Assembly: GCF_003726095.1 (NCBI RefSeq)
Contig: NZ_CP026031.1
Coordinates: forward strand, 3,472,001-3,536,000
DNA length: 64,000 nt
From: Niallia circulans
Lineage (GTDB): Bacteria > Bacillota > Bacilli > Bacillales > Cytobacillaceae
Reading direction: 5' to 3'
In this document: positions 51,995-61,028 of the stretch, one piece after another
How the letters are laid out: every line of letters starts with the position of its first letter
How positions within the stretch are numbered: position 1 is the stretch's first letter
Notes under the pieces: model-generated
Told to the model about the DNA's origin: nothing
Database searches by the model: none
The model's input: only the letters and a program-made list of their open reading frames with translations
Position numbers and translations under genes: made by a program

Positions 51995-52909
51995 TTACTT
52001 AAATAAGTTTTTCAAAATAAACCAAACGTTTGCTGGTCTTTCTGCCAATCTTCTCATAAAATAGCCGAACCAATCTTTTCCGTATGGCACATACACTCTT
52101 ACTTTGTACCCTTCTCTCACTAGCTTATTTTGCAAATCCTCACATATTCCATACAGCATTTGAAATTCAAACTTGTCTTTAGCAATCCCCTGATTTGCGG
52201 CAAGCTCTTTAGTGAATTGGATTATTTTTTCATCATGGCTGGCAACAGCTGTGTAGTTTCCATTCAGCATATGCATTTCAATAATTTTTTTGTAATTTTC
52301 GTCTACATCCTTTTTCTCTGGAAAGGCAACATCCGGTGGCTCTTTATAAGCTCCCTTTACCAAACGCAGATTTGCATTTAATTCATTCAAACGTTTCATA
52401 TCTTCTTCTGTTCGATACAAATAGGCTTGAATGACCAAACCAACATTATCATATTCCTTGCGGAGCTCTTCATAAATATCAATGGTTACTTGGCAATGAG
52501 CGTAGTCTTCCATATCAATGCGGACAAAGTTTCCGTATTGGCTGGCTCTAGAAACAATTTTCCGCATGTTATTCAAGCATAAATCCTTATCAATATCCAA
52601 CCCCAGTGATGTCATTTTGACTGATAAATGGGAGTGAACGCCAGATGCATGAATCTCATCTAGTGTTTTTAAAGACATTCTCGTTGATTCATCGGCTTCT
52701 TCTTTCGTGTAGACAAACTCTCCTAAATGATCAAGCGTAACCACTCTACCAGATTTGTTTAATTCGCTGACTTTTGAAATTGCTTCTGCTATCGTTTCAC
52801 CAGAAACGAATCGTTTCGCTCCAAAGCGTAAACCATATTTGCGAGCTAGTTTATTGGCGGACTTATTCTTAGCTAATGACTGAAACATATTTCTCAATGC
52901 AACTTCCAT
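51995..52909 (-). CDS. putB: Proline dehydrogenase
   Basis: About 304 residues, a FAD-dependent TIM-barrel enzyme that oxidises proline to pyrroline-5-carboxylate at the membrane. Motifs HLSVKMTSLGLDIDKDLC, LVIQAYLYRTEEDM and FEFQMLYGI and the end VRVYVPYGKDWFGYFMRRLAERPAN are those of short Gram-positive ProDHs. Start ATG at 52909, 7 bases after GGGGAGC; an upstream TTG at 52915 is too close. A 17-base palindrome lies 27 bases upstream. No -24/-12 promoter is seen. Confidence 0.94.
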   Translation of the reverse strand: MEVALRNMFQSLAKNKSANKLARKYGLRFGAKRFVSGETIAEAISKVSELNKSGRVVTLDHLGEFVYTKEEADESTRMSLKTLDEIHASGVHSHLSVKMTSLGLDIDKDLCLNNMRKIVSRASQYGNFVRIDMEDYAHCQVTIDIYEELRKEYDNVGLVIQAYLYRTEEDMKRLNELNANLRLVKGAYKEPPDVAFPEKKDVDENYKKIIEMHMLNGNYTAVASHDEKIIQFTKELAANQGIAKDKFEFQMLYGICEDLQNKLVREGYKVRVYVPYGKDWFGYFMRRLAERPANVWFILKNLFK

Positions 52910-52935
52910 TATCAAGCTCCCCTTTTGAACACTTT

Positions 52936-52952
52936 TGTTTAAAATTTAAACA
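52936..52952. promoter_or_regulatory. Palindrome upstream of putB
   Basis: TGTTTAAAATTTAAACA is a 17-base inverted repeat with a single central base, between a TATAAT-like element upstream and the ribosome site; a candidate operator. Regulator not known. Confidence 0.45.
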
Positions 52953-53136
52953 CTGTACATTTGTGTATAATTCATATTTCGATTATACAATAATACCAGC
53001 TTTGAAATCTATAATTTTCTGATTAATTTTTATTATTAAAATACTGGAAGCGCATAATTTTTTCTTTTGATTGCGGCTTAAAATTTAGAGGGGAGAGTAT
53101 AAGAAGTGATTAATGAGGCTGACGATCACATAAAAA

Positions 53137-53209
53137 AGACTGTCCGACTAGTACGCTTTTAAAAGAAGGTTCTAACCCCTCTTTTAAAAGCGTACTTCAT
53201 AGACAATCT
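53137..53209 (-). terminator. Strong terminator of mntABCD
   Basis: AGTACGCTTTTAAAAGA pairs perfectly over 17 bases with its partner (53150-53196), extended by an outer AGACTGTC / GACAATCT arm. The minus strand continues TTTTTTATG. It begins right after the mntD stop codon. Confidence 0.92.
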
Positions 53210-53210
53210 C

Positions 53211-54104
53211 TTAACTAATTTTGTATGTTCTCGCGTTGTGTTTTCTTCTTGTCATTCTTTTTGCTAATACTCCATATTTAGGAGAGCAAAGGAAGCTTAT
53301 CATAAAAATGATGCCTGTAGAAAAAGCCATCGCCCCTGAAATAGAGGTATCTAACCATACCGCCATATAATAGCCAATAAACGCCGCTAGAATCCCAAAC
53401 CCACTGCTTAACAGAAAAAGAAAGGATAATCGATCTGTCCATAAATAAGCGGCGGCCGCTGGAGTAATAAGCATCGCTACTACCATAATGGCACCGACAG
53501 CATCAAAAGCAGCCACTGTTGTTAAGGATACTAAAGACATAAATAAATAATGCATAAAGATAACAGGAATGCCCAGACTTGCTGCAAGTGCTGGATCAAA
53601 TGAAGTAATTTTCCATTCTTTATAGAATGCTATAATGACCAATAGAACTACAAATAGCACGGCGCTTAGTAATACTACTGCCTCTGGAACCCTTCCTAAA
53701 ATCGGAACTTCTACTCTTTCCCATGGAATGAAAGTAATTTCCCCCATCAACGTATGTTTCACATCTAAATGAGCATTACCTACTTTTGTTGCAATTAAAA
53801 TGACCCCTATCGCAAATAGTGTAGTAAAGACAATTCCAATCGAAGCTTCTTGCTGAACTCCGTGTGTATGCAGCCACTGAATGACAACCGCAGTAACAAG
53901 TCCAGCAATAACCGCTCCAATTAACATATGAATTCCTGTTAATTCTCGTGTTATTAAATAAGCACACACTATCCCCAATAACACGGTATGACTAATAGCA
54001 TCAGCCATCATTGCCATTCTTCTTAAAATCAACAAAACGCCAATTAAACCACAACTTAGTCCTACTAATGAGGCAGTCAACAATATCCAACCAGTATAGC
54101 TCAT
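53211..54104 (-). CDS. mntD: Manganese ABC transporter permease MntD
   Basis: 297 residues with eight to nine membrane helices of the ABC-3 family (LRRMAMMADAISHTVLLGIV, VTTVAAFDAVGAIMVVAMLITPAAAAYLWT). It pairs with MntC as heterodimeric permease for Mn(II) import. Its start overlaps the mntC stop by one base (TAATG), so translation is coupled. Last gene of mntABCD, ending at a strong terminator. Confidence 0.9.
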   Translation of the reverse strand: MSYTGWILLTASLVGLSCGLIGVLLILRRMAMMADAISHTVLLGIVCAYLITRELTGIHMLIGAVIAGLVTAVVIQWLHTHGVQQEASIGIVFTTLFAIGVILIATKVGNAHLDVKHTLMGEITFIPWERVEVPILGRVPEAVVLLSAVLFVVLLVIIAFYKEWKITSFDPALAASLGIPVIFMHYLFMSLVSLTTVAAFDAVGAIMVVAMLITPAAAAYLWTDRLSFLFLLSSGFGILAAFIGYYMAVWLDTSISGAMAFSTGIIFMISFLCSPKYGVLAKRMTRRKHNARTYKIS

Positions 54105-55012
54105 TATTGTTCTACCTCCCTCGTCATTTTTACTAACTCCATGCCCTTCCTTTGTCTTTTCTGTTGAAAAAAGACAACAGCCAATCCTTTTTTACTTCCT
54201 AAAAATAAGGAGATAAAGAAAATAGCAGCTGCGGTTACTACGATAAACGGACCAGTTGGCCATCCTTTTCCAATTGTGCTTAAAAATGTCCCCATCATTC
54301 CGGAGGCTCCTCCAAACAAGGCGGAAAGAATCACCATCACTTTAAAGGATTCTGTCCAATATCTAGCACTTACACTTGGAATTATTAATAAGGCTGCCAT
54401 TAATATGACGCCGACCGCTTGAATACCAACCACAATAACTAAAACAAGAATTGCCATGTAGAGTGCATTCATCCCAGTTATGGATATACCTATTCCTTTT
54501 GCAAAGCTTGGGTCGAACAAAAAGATTTTCCACTCTTTAAAAAGAATTACTGTTAAGAAAAGTACAATAATAGCCACCATCATCATAGTCCAGACATCTC
54601 TTGATACCATGGATGCCGCTTGCCCAAATATAAAACTATCCAGCCCGCTCTGATTACCGCCAGGCATTCGATTAGCAAATGATAACAGCATAATCCCTAA
54701 GCCGAAGAAAACAGATAACACAATTCCCATGGCTGCATCTTCTTTCACACGACTGGAGCTTCTGATCCACTGAATAAGAAATGCACCTAATAAAGCGGTA
54801 ATCGCTGCTCCAATTATCATAACAAAGAGATTTTTTTCTCCCAGTAGTATAAACCCTAATACCACTCCTGGTAACGCAGCATGAGAAAGAGCATCACTCA
54901 TTAAACTTTGTCTCTTCCAATAAGCGAAGCTTCCAATAACACCTGCTGCCATTCCTAATAAGAACGTACTGAATAATACAGATTGCGCATTATAAGATAG
55001 AATACTAAACAT
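54104..55012 (-). CDS. mntC: Manganese ABC transporter permease MntC
   Basis: 302 residues, ABC-3 family permease with the same core as MntD (WKRQSLMSDALSHAALPGVVLGF, VVGIQAVGVILMAALLIIPSVSARYWT) and a basic tail. Start ATG overlaps the mntB stop by one base. The mntC/mntD order follows B. subtilis usage; assignment between the two is by position. Confidence 0.9.
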   Translation of the reverse strand: MFSILSYNAQSVLFSTFLLGMAAGVIGSFAYWKRQSLMSDALSHAALPGVVLGFILLGEKNLFVMIIGAAITALLGAFLIQWIRSSSRVKEDAAMGIVLSVFFGLGIMLLSFANRMPGGNQSGLDSFIFGQAASMVSRDVWTMMMVAIIVLFLTVILFKEWKIFLFDPSFAKGIGISITGMNALYMAILVLVIVVGIQAVGVILMAALLIIPSVSARYWTESFKVMVILSALFGGASGMMGTFLSTIGKGWPTGPFIVVTAAAIFFISLFLGSKKGLAVVFFQQKRQRKGMELVKMTREVEQ

Positions 55013-55746
55013 TATCTCTTCTCTCCCATCCAGTGCAATGTACCACCATACGCTTTCCTAATATTTTCTTTTGTAAAAGTCTCACTTGTAGGACCATGGG
55101 CAATGACCGTTTTATTTAATAAGAGAACATGGTCAAAATATTCTTCAACTGTCTGCAAATCATGGTGGACGACCATGACTGTTTTACCTCGCTCCTTCAG
55201 CATCTTTAAGGTTTCCATAATCGCCTTTTCCGTTGTCGCATCTACTCCGGCAAGCGGTTCATCTAAGAAGTATAGATCAGCATCTTGCGCAAGCGCGCGC
55301 GCAAGAAACACGCGCTGCTGCTGGCCACCTGATAACTGACTAATTTGACGATCTGCATAGTCTTCCATCTTCATTTCTTTTAAAGCTGCCATCGCCTTTT
55401 GTTTATGCTCTTTCTTCGGCCACTTGAGCAACCCTATTTTCCCATATAAGCCCATTGTAACTACATCGAGAGCATTTGTTGGAAAGTCCCAGTCTACCGA
55501 ACCACGCTGGGGCACATACCCAATTCTCGATTTTGCTGTTTGATAGGTTTCACCGAAAAAATTCACCTCTCCACTAATAGCATGGTGAAGCTCTAATATT
55601 ACTTTTAACAAAGTGGATTTTCCAGCCCCATTTGGTCCGACGATACTCGTCAGAGTTCCCTTCTCCACTTGAAAACTAACATCAGATAACACTTCATTTT
55701 TTCGATAAGCAGCGGACACATTTTCCACTGTAAGTATTGTTTCCAT
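55012..55746 (-). CDS. mntB: Manganese ABC transporter ATP-binding protein MntB
   Basis: 244 residues: Walker A GPNGAGKST, signature LSGGQQQR, Walker B LYFLDEPLAG, H-loop VVHHD. It energises Mn(II) import at the cytoplasmic face. ATG at 55746 begins 2 bases before the end of mntA spacing, after GGAGTGGAA. The locus order A-B-C-D is unbroken. Confidence 0.93.
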   Translation of the reverse strand: METILTVENVSAAYRKNEVLSDVSFQVEKGTLTSIVGPNGAGKSTLLKVILELHHAISGEVNFFGETYQTAKSRIGYVPQRGSVDWDFPTNALDVVTMGLYGKIGLLKWPKKEHKQKAMAALKEMKMEDYADRQISQLSGGQQQRVFLARALAQDADLYFLDEPLAGVDATTEKAIMETLKMLKERGKTVMVVHHDLQTVEEYFDHVLLLNKTVIAHGPTSETFTKENIRKAYGGTLHWMGEKR

Positions 55747-55748
55747 CT

Positions 55749-56678
55749 TTATTCCACTCCTCTGCTCAATGCTTGATAGATGGTTGCAACATTATGTTCA
55801 TACATCCCAATATATGTTCCTTCTTTCGATTTCGCATCGCCCATAGCATCAGAGAATAATTCTCCTCCAAGTTCTATATCAAGCCCTTGTTTTTTTGCTC
55901 CTTCCACAACCGCATTGACGGAGGCTGGGTTAATGCTGCTTTCAACAAAAACTGCTGGAACTTGATGCTCTACTAGTAATGCAATAGTATCCTCTATATC
56001 CGATAACCCAATTTCAGCTTCCGTACTTAAACCTTGTAAACCAACAACCTCTATATCTAGCATTCTTCCAAAATAACCAAATGCATCATGTGCTGTAACT
56101 AATACCCGCTTATCTTCAGGCAATGATTCCATTTGTGTTTTTGCTTCTTCTTTTAACGAATCTAATTTCGCAAAATATTCCTGTTTATTTTGTTCAAAAT
56201 AGTCACTATTATCAGGTGATGCTTTCTTTAACTCGGTTGTTGCAGCATCAAGTGCCTCTTTCCACAAATCAACATCAAACCAAATATGGGGATCAATCGC
56301 TCCTTCTTCATCCTTCAAAAGCTTCTCCTCTGCAATAACATCCCCGATCGCAAGAACTGGTTTTGTTTTGCTGATTTCTGCAAAAACCTTTACCATGTTG
56401 GCCTCTAGATGCAACCCGCTATAAAAAACGATATCCGCCCCATCCATTTTCTGGATATCTCCTTGTGTCGCTGTATACAAATGTGGATCCACTCCAGGTC
56501 CCATTAAGCTTTGCACCTCTACTTTGTCGCCGCCAATAACCGACATAGGCTCTGCAATTTGCGCAATTGTAGTAACAATCGTAAGCTTACCATCTTCTTT
56601 AGATCCCGTTGATTCAGCTGAACATCCTGTTAGAAAAACAAACGACATTAGCAATCCTGTTAGTATCAATTTCCACAT
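55749..56678 (-). CDS. mntA: Manganese-binding lipoprotein MntA
   Basis: 309 residues: lipoprotein signal (LLMSFVFLTGC, Cys19) and cluster A-I/ZnuA-type fold. Metal ligands are His in GVDPHLYT, His in DPHIWFD, Glu in FVESSINP and Asp near LFSDAMG. The signature fits Mn/Zn binders; the MntR box upstream decides for manganese. It delivers Mn(II) to MntCD. ATG at 56678 follows AGGAGGAATAA. First gene of mntABCD. Confidence 0.93.
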   Translation of the reverse strand: MWKLILTGLLMSFVFLTGCSAESTGSKEDGKLTIVTTIAQIAEPMSVIGGDKVEVQSLMGPGVDPHLYTATQGDIQKMDGADIVFYSGLHLEANMVKVFAEISKTKPVLAIGDVIAEEKLLKDEEGAIDPHIWFDVDLWKEALDAATTELKKASPDNSDYFEQNKQEYFAKLDSLKEEAKTQMESLPEDKRVLVTAHDAFGYFGRMLDIEVVGLQGLSTEAEIGLSDIEDTIALLVEHQVPAVFVESSINPASVNAVVEGAKKQGLDIELGGELFSDAMGDAKSKEGTYIGMYEHNVATIYQALSRGVE

Positions 56679-56729
56679 TATTTATTCCTCCTTTTCTTTA
56701 TCTCAACAAATATACCCATTGGACAATTT

Positions 56730-56745
56730 GTTTCCTCAAGGAAAC
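56730..56745. promoter_or_regulatory. MntR operator of mntABCD
   Basis: GTTTCCTTGAGGAAAC (minus strand) is a perfect inverted repeat matching MntR boxes of B. subtilis. It lies about 20 bases downstream of the -10 element, so Mn(II)-bound MntR would block transcription. Confidence 0.8.
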
Positions 56746-56761
56746 TTTTATGTTTATATAC

Positions 56762-56790
56762 AAAATACTTAACTATCCGAAAAATGTCAA
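56762..56790 (-). promoter_or_regulatory. SigA promoter of mntABCD
   Basis: Perfect -35 TTGACA (56785-56790), 17-base spacer, -10 TATTTT (56762-56767), with the MntR box just downstream. Confidence 0.7.
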
Positions 56791-56843
56791 TGATTTAATC
56801 ATAATTAGGTAAATTTTTTTAAGTAACTTTACTAACATTCAAT

Positions 56844-56873
56844 AAAAAAGATGCCTTTATTAACAGCATCTCT
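56844..56873 (-). terminator. Terminator of spoIIR
   Basis: Minus strand AGATGC / GCATCT stem with an 11-base loop followed by TTTTTT, 16 bases after the spoIIR stop. Confidence 0.8.
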
Positions 56874-56889
56874 CTTAAAAACTATTTTG

Positions 56890-57585
56890 TTATCCAAATA
56901 TCTTCTCCCATAACTCCACAAGAAAGAATTTCACTTCTACTTCCTCTTCTTTTTCTCCTTCTACAAATACAGGATCTTGTTTCTCTTCCGCTTTAGTTTG
57001 TTCTTTCTTTTCTTCCTTTGCTGGTTTATCTGCCTTTCCTTCTTTCTTCTCAGCTTCCCCTTCCTCAAATCCATCACTTACCGCAACTCCATTAGAGAAA
57101 TCCAAGAAGCATAATGGTGGGAAAAGAACACACCACCAATTGGCCCCTTCACCTTCTCCTAAAGTAATTAGAATGGCATCATATTGACCAGCTGGATATA
57201 AGAACTCCCCATAAAGCTTTGTTGGAAAATCTACTTTATCAAACGTAACATTTACGGCTTGGTTGGCATTTTCATCTTCTACTACTCTTTCTGCAATCTG
57301 TTGAATCTCTGGTAACTTTTCCTTCAATAAGTCTTTAGCCACTTCTTTAGAAGTTAATTCGGAAACCCAGTTTGTAATTTCCTCATTTACAGCATCTCTT
57401 ACTTTTCTTTTTAACTCCTGATCATCTTCCTTATCACTATTCGCTAATATTCTTAGACGAATCGCATCGTTTGGAATAATTACTTCATTATTAGCTGTCA
57501 CTTCATTTTTGGGAATATATAAACTCATCATTGTAGATAAAATAAGTACAAATAAATAAATAGTTGCCATCGGTTTATTTTTCAT
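56890..57585 (-). CDS. spoIIR: Stage II sporulation protein R (SpoIIR)
   Basis: 231 residues: signal peptide/anchor (about 6-24), then the conserved IPNDAIRLRILANSDKEDDQELKRKVRDAVNEEI and YDAILITLGEGEGANWWCVLFPPLCF. SpoIIR is secreted from the forespore and triggers SpoIIGA to process pro-SigE in the mother cell. The C-terminus has a low-complexity Lys/Glu insert (about 170-215) before the final VKFFLVELWEKIF, longer than I expect for the family. ATG at 57585 lies 8 bases after GGGGCGG. A SigF promoter precedes it. Confidence 0.94.
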   Translation of the reverse strand: MKNKPMATIYLFVLILSTMMSLYIPKNEVTANNEVIIPNDAIRLRILANSDKEDDQELKRKVRDAVNEEITNWVSELTSKEVAKDLLKEKLPEIQQIAERVVEDENANQAVNVTFDKVDFPTKLYGEFLYPAGQYDAILITLGEGEGANWWCVLFPPLCFLDFSNGVAVSDGFEEGEAEKKEGKADKPAKEEKKEQTKAEEKQDPVFVEGEKEEEVEVKFFLVELWEKIFG

Positions 57586-57611
57586 CTTTAGCACCGCCCC
57601 TTCACTAACAC

Positions 57612-57640
57612 AGTGTGGGCAGATTAATAGAATCTTAAAC
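57612..57640 (-). promoter_or_regulatory. SigF promoter of spoIIR
   Basis: Minus strand GTTTA (57636-57640), 15 bases, GCCCACACT (57612-57620), each with one mismatch to GYATA and GGNNANANT. spoIIR is SigF-dependent in B. subtilis. The promoter sits directly between the start and tandem array 3. Confidence 0.6.
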
Positions 57641-57698
57641 TAGTAAATTTCATTTTTTTAGAGTAATTTTTGTAGATTTGGAATTTGCCCTCATTTAT

Positions 57699-57830
57699 CT
57701 TGCGGTTCTGCTGCTTTTTCTTGCGATTCCCACACTTTTACTTGCGACCTCCTCTCTCTTTCTTACGATTTTCACACTTCTACTTGCAATTCCACCCCTC
57801 TTTCTTGCGACTCAACCTCTCTTTCTTTAA
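57699..57830. repeat. Tandem array 3: 21-bp period with CTTGCGA core
   Basis: CTTGCGA or a one- to two-base variant starts at 57699, 57720, 57741, 57762, 57783, 57804 and (degenerate) 57825, every step exactly 21 bases. The rest of each unit is pyrimidine-rich. The core differs from arrays 1 and 2 but the period is the same. It lies between the spoIIR promoter and the prfA-prmC terminator. Confidence 0.9.
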
Positions 57831-57848
57831 CAACGGCTCATCCCCAAA

Positions 57849-57902
57849 TAAAAAAGGCATATGCTATACACCGTATAACCGTGTATAGCATATGCCTTTT
57901 CT
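57849..57902. terminator. Very strong terminator of prfA-prmC
   Basis: A 20-base arm beginning AAAAGGCATATGC pairs perfectly with its partner ending GCATATGCCTTTT around an 8- to 10-base loop; T tracts on both strands. Confidence 0.93.
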
Positions 57903-57921
57903 ACTGCCAGCATCCCACAAA

Positions 57922-58785
57922 TCAAAAGCCCACTTCTGCAAATACCATGCGATCTTTGCCATTGATATCATATTGAACTTCTACTTTTGCCTGAGGGAAG
58001 GCGGCTTCTAAAAGCTTTGCAACAGCATCGCTCTGGCCTGCGCCTACTTCGAAGCCGATAATAGCTTTTTCCTTGACGACTTGAGGTAGTTCTTCACATA
58101 GCCTTTTATATAAAAGGAGTCCATCCTCTCCAGCGAACAGTGCTCTATGCGGCTCGTGCTCAGTTACAACGTCAGACATCGTCACAACATCCCTTTCTGG
58201 TATATAGGGAGGATTGGATAGTACAACATCAAAGCTCTTCCCTTGAGCAATAAAAGGCTGTAATAAATCTCCTTGTACAAAATCTATTGGCTCTGCCCCT
58301 AAATTCGCAGCATTCTGCTTTGCAACAGCTAAAGAAACTTCATAAAGATCACTAGCTATCACCTGCAAGGATGGACATTCTAACTTCATAGTCACAGCAA
58401 TTGCACCACTTCCTGTCCCCACATCTATTAGCTTTAAGTCCGCACCTTCTCCAAACAGTCTATCTATCCGCGTAAGTGCGGATTGTACAAGCTCTTCCGT
58501 TTCTGGTCGAGGAATGAGCACTTCCTTATTCACCTTAAAAGCTCTGCCATAAAAGTCTTCTTGACCAATAATATATTGGACTGGTTGTCCTTCAGCATGT
58601 AAGGAGACTAACTTTTGGAAATCCTTAAATTGTTCTTCATCTATGTCTTCACGAAATTTTATAAGCAATTCAGATCTACTCACTTGTAAAGAATGCCTTA
58701 ATAATAACTCCGCTGCATATTCTTCTCTATTATGCTCCTTTAAATAAGAAGAAGCCCATTTGAGGGCCTCGAATACCTTACACAT
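57922..58785 (-). CDS. prmC: Peptide chain release factor N5-glutamine methyltransferase PrmC
   Basis: 287 residues, normal for PrmC: N-terminal helical domain and Rossmann methyltransferase with SAM motif [12 protein letters not shown] and catalytic NPPYIP. It methylates the GGQ glutamine of release factors. ATG at 58785 overlaps the end of prfA by 8 bases (coupled translation). Upstream in-frame codons lie within prfA and are not conserved. Confidence 0.96.
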   Translation of the reverse strand: MCKVFEALKWASSYLKEHNREEYAAELLLRHSLQVSRSELLIKFREDIDEEQFKDFQKLVSLHAEGQPVQYIIGQEDFYGRAFKVNKEVLIPRPETEELVQSALTRIDRLFGEGADLKLIDVGTGSGAIAVTMKLECPSLQVIASDLYEVSLAVAKQNAANLGAEPIDFVQGDLLQPFIAQGKSFDVVLSNPPYIPERDVVTMSDVVTEHEPHRALFAGEDGLLLYKRLCEELPQVVKEKAIIGFEVGAGQSDAVAKLLEAAFPQAKVEVQYDINGKDRMVFAEVGF

Positions 58786-59851
58786 CAGAAGCACTTTCCA
58801 AACGACTAGATTGTTCTTCAAAAATGAGGGCATCGATTATATCATCCATTTTCCCTTGAAGAATCTGGTCTAACTTTTGAATAGTTAATCCGATACGATG
58901 GTCAGTCACACGGTTTTGCGGGAAATTATACGTACGAATACGTTCAGAGCGATCCCCTGTTCCAACTGCAGATTTACGTTGTTGATCATATTCTGCTTGT
59001 GCTTCTTGCTGGAATTTATCATAAACACGCGCACGTAATACTTTCATTGCTTTTTCTTTATTTTTTATCTGTGATTTTTCATCCTGACAGGAAACGACTG
59101 TACCTGTTGGAAGATGCGTTAAACGGACAGCAGACATCGTTGTATTAACACTTTGCCCTCCAGGACCACTAGAAGCAAATGTATCTACGCGTATATCTTT
59201 TTCATGGATTTCAATCTCTACTTCTTCTGCTTCAGGCAAACAAGCAACTGTTGCAGTAGACGTATGGATACGTCCGCCAGATTCCGTTTCCGGCACACGT
59301 TGTACACGGTGGGCCCCATTTTCAAACTTTAATTTGCTGTATGCCCCTTTTCCGTTAATCATAAAGATGATTTCTTTGTAGCCGCCAACACCCGTTGAGC
59401 TCGCATCAATGACTTCCATCTTCCATCCTTGCGCCTCCGCAAAACGGCTGTACATACGGAAAAGATCTCCTGCAAATAAAGCAGCTTCATCCCCTCCAGC
59501 AGCACCTCTTATTTCCATAATAACGTTTTTATCGTCATTAGGATCTTTAGGAATTAATAATATTTTTAAACGTGCTTCTAGCTCTTCAATACGTGCAGCC
59601 GTTTCATCCAATTCCTCTTTTACCATTTCACGCATTTCAGGGTCTAGCTTTTCTTCCAGCATTGCTTTAGCTTCTAAATGCTGTTCTTTTACTTCTTTAT
59701 ATTCACGATAAACTTCTACTGTTTCTTGAATATCCGATTGTTCTTTCGAATAGTCACGCAGTTTTTTTGTATCATTCACAATTTCAGGATCACTTAATAA
59801 TTCATTAAGCTTGTCATAACGATCCTCTACAGCTTGAAGACGATCAAACAC
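58778..59851 (-). CDS. prfA: Peptide chain release factor 1
   Basis: 357 residues. GGQ motif in [12 protein letters not shown] and the codon-recognition tripeptide PET in [19 protein letters not shown] (P-x-T of RF1, for UAA/UAG) are intact. Start GTG at 59851 follows GAGGTGAATAGT and begins the conserved [24 protein letters not shown]; the ATG at 59875 adds eight non-conserved residues. Forms an operon with prmC; a strong terminator follows. Confidence 0.96.
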   Translation of the reverse strand: MFDRLQAVEDRYDKLNELLSDPEIVNDTKKLRDYSKEQSDIQETVEVYREYKEVKEQHLEAKAMLEEKLDPEMREMVKEELDETAARIEELEARLKILLIPKDPNDDKNVIMEIRGAAGGDEAALFAGDLFRMYSRFAEAQGWKMEVIDASSTGVGGYKEIIFMINGKGAYSKLKFENGAHRVQRVPETESGGRIHTSTATVACLPEAEEVEIEIHEKDIRVDTFASSGPGGQSVNTTMSAVRLTHLPTGTVVSCQDEKSQIKNKEKAMKVLRARVYDKFQQEAQAEYDQQRKSAVGTGDRSERIRTYNFPQNRVTDHRIGLTIQKLDQILQGKMDDIIDALIFEEQSSRLESASDV

Positions 59852-59981
59852 ACTATTCACCTCGTTTTTATCCATAACGTACTCATTATATTATAGGCTA
59901 TTTTCCTCGTCAAAACCAATTCTTATGAAAAATAGCGTATTAGTTAAATAAACAGAAGAATGTAAAGCCAATTTTTTTATT

Positions 59982-59999
59982 ATCTATTATAATAGATAT
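59982..59999. promoter_or_regulatory. Perfect palindrome overlapping a TATAAT element upstream of the RsbR-like gene
   Basis: TATCTATTATAATAGATA is an 18-base perfect palindrome containing TATAAT, 26 bases before the start codon. A repressor bound here would block a SigA -10 region. Confidence 0.45.
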
Positions 60000-60025
60000 A
60001 ACACTAAAAAGAGAGGAAATGAACT

Positions 60026-60913
60026 ATGTCCCTAACAAACCATTCCATTTATGAATATGTGATGGACAAGGCACCCTCTATTACGAAAACTTGGTTTGCT
60101 ATTAAAGATGGAGAACCAGGCTCTATTTATTCAAAAAACTCCTCCCCTGCTGTTGAAAAATTGCTAAAAAAACAGCATGCTTTTACCATTCAGACTGTCA
60201 TCAGTGCATTTCTAGAGGATGAAAGCATCTTTGCTAATAACCTAGAAGTATGGGCAAATGAGGTTGCTAAAAGCAGGGTAGAACTAGCAACGCCAGTTCA
60301 TGAAGTATTAGAGGCATTAAGCATCACCAGAAAAGCAATATGGAATACAATTGAACAGTTTATCCTGGAGCATAAAGAGGTTTCAACAGCCTTAGTTTTA
60401 CAATGGAGCTCTAAATATCAATCTACTTTTGATCAATTGACAAATCAATTTACCAGTATGTATCATGCTTTTACAAAAGAAAAAATCCACTCGCAGGAGG
60501 AGCTTATCCAACAATTAAGTGTTCCTGTTATCCCAATTACTGAATCGATTGGTGTTCTTCCCCTAATCGGTGACATTGATAGCCTACGGGCAAAACTAAT
60601 ATTAGAAACCGTTCCTGTACGCTGCAAAGAGGAAGGCATTGAGCATTTGTTCATTGATTTATCAGGTATTTCTTCCATTGATACAATGGTTTTGCATGAG
60701 TTAATGAAACTAACAAAAATACTTTCTTTTATTGGTATCGAGTCTACTATTTCTGGACTCAGTCCTGATACTGCTCAAATGATTGCTGCCTTGGGAATTA
60801 AATTAGGAAAGGTTTCCACATTTAGTACGCTCAAACAAGCGCTATCTTTACAGGGAAAATCTTTAGAAGTCGCAGCCTCCAGCATAAATGCACTGCCTTT
60901 TCGCAAAGCATAA
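60026..60913 (+). CDS. RsbR-like stressosome protein with C-terminal STAS domain
   Basis: 295 residues: an N-terminal helical, globin-like region (about 1-160) and a STAS domain (about 168-285) with TESIGVLPLIGDIDSLRA and LFIDLSGISSIDTMVLHEL; the Thr residues in these segments correspond to those phosphorylated by RsbT in RsbR proteins. The stressosome scaffold of RsbR paralogues and RsbS controls SigB. Which paralogue this matches is not decided. ATG at 60026 follows GAGAGGAAATG. Single gene, terminator at 60918. Confidence 0.85.
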   Translation: MSLTNHSIYEYVMDKAPSITKTWFAIKDGEPGSIYSKNSSPAVEKLLKKQHAFTIQTVISAFLEDESIFANNLEVWANEVAKSRVELATPVHEVLEALSITRKAIWNTIEQFILEHKEVSTALVLQWSSKYQSTFDQLTNQFTSMYHAFTKEKIHSQEELIQQLSVPVIPITESIGVLPLIGDIDSLRAKLILETVPVRCKEEGIEHLFIDLSGISSIDTMVLHELMKLTKILSFIGIESTISGLSPDTAQMIAALGIKLGKVSTFSTLKQALSLQGKSLEVAASSINALPFRKA

Positions 60914-60917
60914 ACCA

Positions 60918-60998
60918 TAAAAAACTCCGCTAAATTGTTTACACCACTCAGGAAATTGATTTCCTGCGTAACAATAAATGATTTAGCAGAGTTTTTAC
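60918..60998. terminator. Long terminator between convergent rsbR-like and CNNM genes
   Basis: AAAACTCCGCTAAAT pairs with ATTTAGCAGAGTTTT (one mismatch) and encloses an inner hairpin CAGGAAAT / ATTTCCTG. T tract follows on both sides. Confidence 0.82.
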
Positions 60999-61028
60999 TC
61001 TTTTTCTATTGAACTAGTAAATTCGAAA

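Noticed and set aside
52909..53040. Sigma-54 (-24/-12) promoter for putB
   Set aside because: A TGG occurs in CTGGTATTATTG but no GC follows at the required ten-base distance.
57685..57888. Small Phe/Leu-rich plus-strand frame over array 3
   Set aside because: Heptad repeat caused by the 21-bp period; no ribosome site.
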